A stretch of 64,000 nucleotides of DNA from a bacterium (GTDB lineage Bacteria; Bdellovibrionota; Bacteriovoracia; Bacteriovoracales; Bacteriovoracaceae), in assembly GCA_030425045.1 (NCBI GenBank), contig JAUHVL010000005.1, positions 1 to 64,000 of the forward strand. The letters run 5' to 3'. Below are positions 60,953 to 64,000 of the stretch, piece by piece. Position numbers and translations under genes: made by a program. The notes beneath the pieces are model-generated. The model was not told the DNA's origin. It worked only from the letters and a program-made list of their open reading frames with translations, and did no database searches. Position 1 is the first letter of the stretch, and every line of letters starts with the position of its first letter.

Positions 60953-63466
60953 ATGAATTCTTTAATCTCTTTTATCTTTTGCGCGCTCGCATTGATTGGC
61001 GTTAATGCGTTTGCACAATCCAGTAGCGGTACGATTAATATCAATACCGAAGATCTAACTCCAGATCGTCCAACCACATCAACAAGAAAAATTGAAAAAG
61101 TTGAGGTGATTGGTTCACACATTAAACGTGTCGACATCGAAGGGAACTCTCCTGTTCAAACACTCGACCGTGAATACATTGAAAGTTCTGGTTACAGTAC
61201 TGCTGGTGATATCCTAAGAGAAATTACCGCCAACACTTTTGGTTCTTTTAGAGAAGCCTCTGGTTACACAACAGCTGGTGCTTCTACAGTGAACCTAAGA
61301 GGTTTAGGTGCTTCAAATACACTAGTCCTACTCGACGGAAAAAGAATGGCCAAAGATGGTGTTCTTGGTGCTGTTGATATGAGTGTTATTCCTGCCGCTT
61401 CCATTGAAAGAATTGATGTACTTAAAGACGGTGCTTCTGCCGTTTACGGTTCAGATGCCCTCGGTGGTGTGATCAATATCATCACCAGAAAAGACTTTGT
61501 TGGTAACGAAGCTTCTATCAGACAAGAACTAACAGAGTTCTCTGGTGGTGAAAGAAGAGTTATCTCACTTGTTCATGGTAACTCGACAAACAGAGCTAGT
61601 TACACAACTTCTTTTCAGTACAGAAAAGTTGAAAAAGTAATGTCAAAAAGTAGAGGTCACTTCAAGGAAGGAATCAGTGAAGCTGCTCCTACTGCCAACT
61701 ACTATACTGCCGGTGGTGACTACTTACCTTCACCGGAATGTACACGTTTCAAAGCAAACGGTGCTTGTGCTTACGGTTATGCTGACGAATCTTCCGCTCT
61801 TCCAGATATTCAACAATTTAATAACATCACAAACTTTAGCTACGACGTTGCCTCTGACATGCAACTTAAAGGTTCACTAAGTGCCAGCTATAAAGAAACA
61901 AACTGGAACTTTGCTCCAGGTGTTGTCGTTTCAACAGTCAGTGGTCCTGTTATTGATAGCTATAATCTTCCTGGCGTAAACCCCGGTGAGGCCGTTACAG
62001 CAGTTTGGCGTTCACAGTCTTTAGGAACAAGAGATAATGAAGATATTGAAACTTCTTATGCTGGTAACGTTAGCTTAAATAAAGAATTCCTTGCCACTTG
62101 GGACGTTGAAGGAACCATCGGTGCCCAAAGATTAAAAAGAAGAAACCAATCTATTAACGGTTATGCTCTAGCAGACGTTATGCAAAGAGCGATTGAATCT
62201 GGTCAGATTAATCCATTTACAAACGAGATCACATCGATTCCTGAAGACTTAAAATACAACCCAACAGAAATCATGAGATCACAAAATACTTATGGTGAAG
62301 TTAAAACTTCTGGTGAATTATTTGATAACTGGGCAGGCCCGGTTAGTGTCGCCTTTGGTGGTGGTTACTCTTATGACAAATTCTCTAACGAATTTGATGC
62401 ACAATCATTAGCAGGAAACGTTGTTGGTGGTGGAGCCGGTGCAACTGGTTATGGTACTCGTCAATCGCAGCATGCTTTCACAGAGCTTGCCTTTCCTCTT
62501 CTCAGTAACTGGGATTTAAACATTTCAGGTCGTGCTGATAGATATAGTGACTTCGGTAACTCTTTTAACCCTAGAATCGCTACTAGTTTTCAACCAATTC
62601 AAGCTCTAAAATTAAGAGCGAGTATCGGGACTGGTTTTAAAGCCCCAGATCTTATTGATATGTATCAAGTATCTTCAGAAGGAAACCCAACAGTTGAAAG
62701 GCTTGATGGATCTGTTGGTCAAGTTAACGCTATTACAGCGGGTAACCCTGAGTTAAAAGAAGAGACATCAAAGTCTTATAATATCGGTATGATTGTTGAG
62801 CCTAGTAAGCATTTCAATATGTCTTTTGACTTCTTTAGAACAGATATCGACGATCAAGTTGGTGTAAGTTACCAAGGAATTGTTGATGCAGTAGCAAGAG
62901 GTGAAACAGCAGCTCTCGAGGCTTCTGGGACAACCATTGATTACAACACCAATGGATCTATTAGAACTATCAACACTCGTTTATCAAACGTTTCAACAAC
63001 AAAGATCTCAGGTTTTGATATCGAAGCCCAAGGGCGTTTTCATATTAGAAGAATTGGTAGTTTTGTTATCAGTGATCAGTACACGAGAATGTTAAAGTAC
63101 GAGCAATCAAACTTTATCACAGCTCCTGCAAAAGACCTTCTCGGAAGTGAAGGAACTCCACGTTGGAGAAACCAAGTTTCTGTTTCCTACGTTCCTACTG
63201 ATAGACTTGTTATTCGTAATAGCTGGTTAACTACGGGTAAATCAGACAAGAAAGTTGAATCAGAAGGTGAGATTCCTCATTACACAAGATGGGATACTCA
63301 AATCTCTTTTCAAGCGTGGAAAGGAAGCACAATCGCCGTTGGTGCTATTAACGTTCTTGGTGAAGATCCACCATGGGATAGAACTGATGCTACGAACTTT
63401 ATCGACTCTGATCTTTACGATCCAGTAGGTAGAAGATTCTTCGCTTCATACAAACAAAGATTCTAA
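60953..63466 (+). CDS. TonB-dependent outer-membrane receptor
   Basis: 837 residues. Signal peptide (cleavage after AFA). A TonB-box-like start region, then the plug (about 45-180): EVIGSHIKRVD, SAGDILREI..., RGLGASNTLVLLDGKR and GASAVYGSDALGGVINIITR (given as its ends), and a 22-strand barrel ending in aromatic SYKQRF (last residues), the C-terminal outer-membrane signature. Takes up siderophores, vitamins or peptides; substrate unknown. ATG follows GAGGAGCGGTC. Next gene is a DUF3450 protein of an energising complex. Confidence 0.95.
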   Translation: MNSLISFIFCALALIGVNAFAQSSSGTININTEDLTPDRPTTSTRKIEKVEVIGSHIKRVDIEGNSPVQTLDREYIESSGYSTAGDILREITANTFGSFREASGYTTAGASTVNLRGLGASNTLVLLDGKRMAKDGVLGAVDMSVIPAASIERIDVLKDGASAVYGSDALGGVINIITRKDFVGNEASIRQELTEFSGGERRVISLVHGNSTNRASYTTSFQYRKVEKVMSKSRGHFKEGISEAAPTANYYTAGGDYLPSPECTRFKANGACAYGYADESSALPDIQQFNNITNFSYDVASDMQLKGSLSASYKETNWNFAPGVVVSTVSGPVIDSYNLPGVNPGEAVTAVWRSQSLGTRDNEDIETSYAGNVSLNKEFLATWDVEGTIGAQRLKRRNQSINGYALADVMQRAIESGQINPFTNEITSIPEDLKYNPTEIMRSQNTYGEVKTSGELFDNWAGPVSVAFGGGYSYDKFSNEFDAQSLAGNVVGGGAGATGYGTRQSQHAFTELAFPLLSNWDLNISGRADRYSDFGNSFNPRIATSFQPIQALKLRASIGTGFKAPDLIDMYQVSSEGNPTVERLDGSVGQVNAITAGNPELKEETSKSYNIGMIVEPSKHFNMSFDFFRTDIDDQVGVSYQGIVDAVARGETAALEASGTTIDYNTNGSIRTINTRLSNVSTTKISGFDIEAQGRFHIRRIGSFVISDQYTRMLKYEQSNFITAPAKDLLGSEGTPRWRNQVSVSYVPTDRLVIRNSWLTTGKSDKKVESEGEIPHYTRWDTQISFQAWKGSTIAVGAINVLGEDPPWDRTDATNFIDSDLYDPVGRRFFASYKQRF

Positions 63467-63484
63467 GAAAAGGATAGATAGAAC

Positions 63485-64000
63485 ATGAAAAAGCTAATCG
63501 CTATTTTAACGTTAACATTATTGGTACAGGCAGAGGCTAATACTGACAAAGTGGTCAACACTCAGATGGGTGCCGATAATGATGCCCGTAACTCTCAAAA
63601 AAGAATTAATACTCTTGCTGATAGCAAAGACGAGCTTTTAAGAGAGTATCGAGTAACTCTTAAGAAAATTGAGAATGCTAAAGTTTATAACGATCAACTT
63701 CGTAAAATCATTGCTAATCAAGAAGTCGAACAAGAGTCGATCACAAAACAAATTGAAACATTAAAAGAAACAAATGAAGGGATTGTTCCTCTTACCTTAA
63801 GAATGGCCAAGAACCTTGAAACGTTTGTTGAACTTGATGTTCCTTTTTTACCAAAAGAAAGAAATAAGCGATTAGCTGATCTCAAGCTCATGATGGACCG
63901 AGCGGATATCTCTACTTCCGAGAAATTCAGAAGAGTTCTTGAGGCTTACCAAGTTGAAAATGAGTACGGAAGAACGATTGAAGCCTATAGAAGTGTTCAA
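63485..64000 (+). CDS. DUF3450 periplasmic protein, 5' part
   Basis: 172 residues visible; the gene runs off the window edge. Signal peptide (to about 18, LVQAEA) then a long coiled-coil (about 25-110, LADSKDELLREYR, NDQLRKII, ESITKQIETLKE) and a globular start (LDVPFLPKERNKRL). Matches DUF3450, commonly the first gene of TonB/ExbB/ExbD operons for TonB-dependent receptors. Eighteen bp after the receptor stop. Ribosome site AAAAGGAT. Confidence 0.85.
   Translation, partial: MKKLIAILTLTLLVQAEANTDKVVNTQMGADNDARNSQKRINTLADSKDELLREYRVTLKKIENAKVYNDQLRKIIANQEVEQESITKQIETLKETNEGIVPLTLRMAKNLETFVELDVPFLPKERNKRLADLKLMMDRADISTSEKFRRVLEAYQVENEYGRTIEAYRSVQ

Noticed and set aside
1-64000. tRNA, rRNA, CRISPR arrays, IS transposases.
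   Set aside because: No T-loop motif with a cloverleaf, no regular short spaced repeats and no transposase or integrase-like ORF was seen.

Overview
The window is an AT-rich, gene-dense piece of a Gram-negative bacterial chromosome. It encodes an outer-membrane TonB receptor, a MipA/OmpV-like porin, a fimbrial usher and many signal-peptide or lipoprotein precursors. The many small secreted proteins, several exported proteases, three PilZ proteins, a cAMP-free signalling operon and the low GC together suggest a Bdellovibrionota-like organism (Bacteriovorax/Halobacteriovorax type). That assignment is inference from gene content, not a database match. No tRNA, rRNA, CRISPR array, prophage or IS transposase was seen.

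Layout. 1-7 kb: MBL hydrolase, the tRNA wobble-uridine pair cmoA-cmoB, small secreted proteins, and a serS operon. 7-12 kb: an operon of a CHASE-PAS-PAS hybrid histidine kinase, a Nudix-MBL fusion and a PilZ protein. 12-15 kb: a fused indolepyruvate/2-oxoacid ferredoxin oxidoreductase. 15-18 kb: secreted and lipoprotein genes and an HExxH protease. 18.5-23.9 kb: a compact catabolic operon of 4-hydroxyphenylpyruvate dioxygenase, two enoyl-CoA hydratase/isomerases (PaaF/PaaG type), a PaaH-type dehydrogenase split in two, and a PaaJ/PcaF-type thiolase. 24-29 kb: an archaic chaperone-usher fimbrial operon on the minus strand. 29-37 kb: msrA, a trypsin-like lipoprotein, a frameshifted gene, leuS, and a papain-like protease stopped by TGA inside its NSWG motif. 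37-40 kb: an RluA-type pseudouridine synthase and a three-gene ABC-2 exporter. 40-44 kb: two tandem PilZ paralogues, then mipA-ybaK-menB. 44-51 kb: secreted proteins and an MdlA/MdlB heterodimeric ABC exporter. 51-60 kb: a tiny membrane peptide, a double golvesin-like lipoprotein, two potassium channels, exported hydrolases including a sulfoquinovosidase-like GH31, and a CREST ceramidase-like protein. 61-64 kb: a TonB-dependent receptor followed by a DUF3450 gene that usually heads an ExbB/ExbD/TonB operon.

The most unusual signal is a family of four intergenic elements, each about 318 bp and all in the same orientation (23874-24191, 29884-30200, 46644-46965, 51201-51517). They have conserved inverted-repeat cores, compensatory base changes, imperfect terminal inverted repeats, and ends lying within a few bases of flanking stop codons. 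They look like either a structured-RNA/terminator element or a non-autonomous mobile element that uses gene ends as its site.

Metabolically, the ferredoxin oxidoreductase, HPPD and Paa-type genes point to aromatic amino acid catabolism, which would suit a protein-feeding life style. The ring-epoxidase genes, hmgA and the maleylacetoacetate genes are not in the window.
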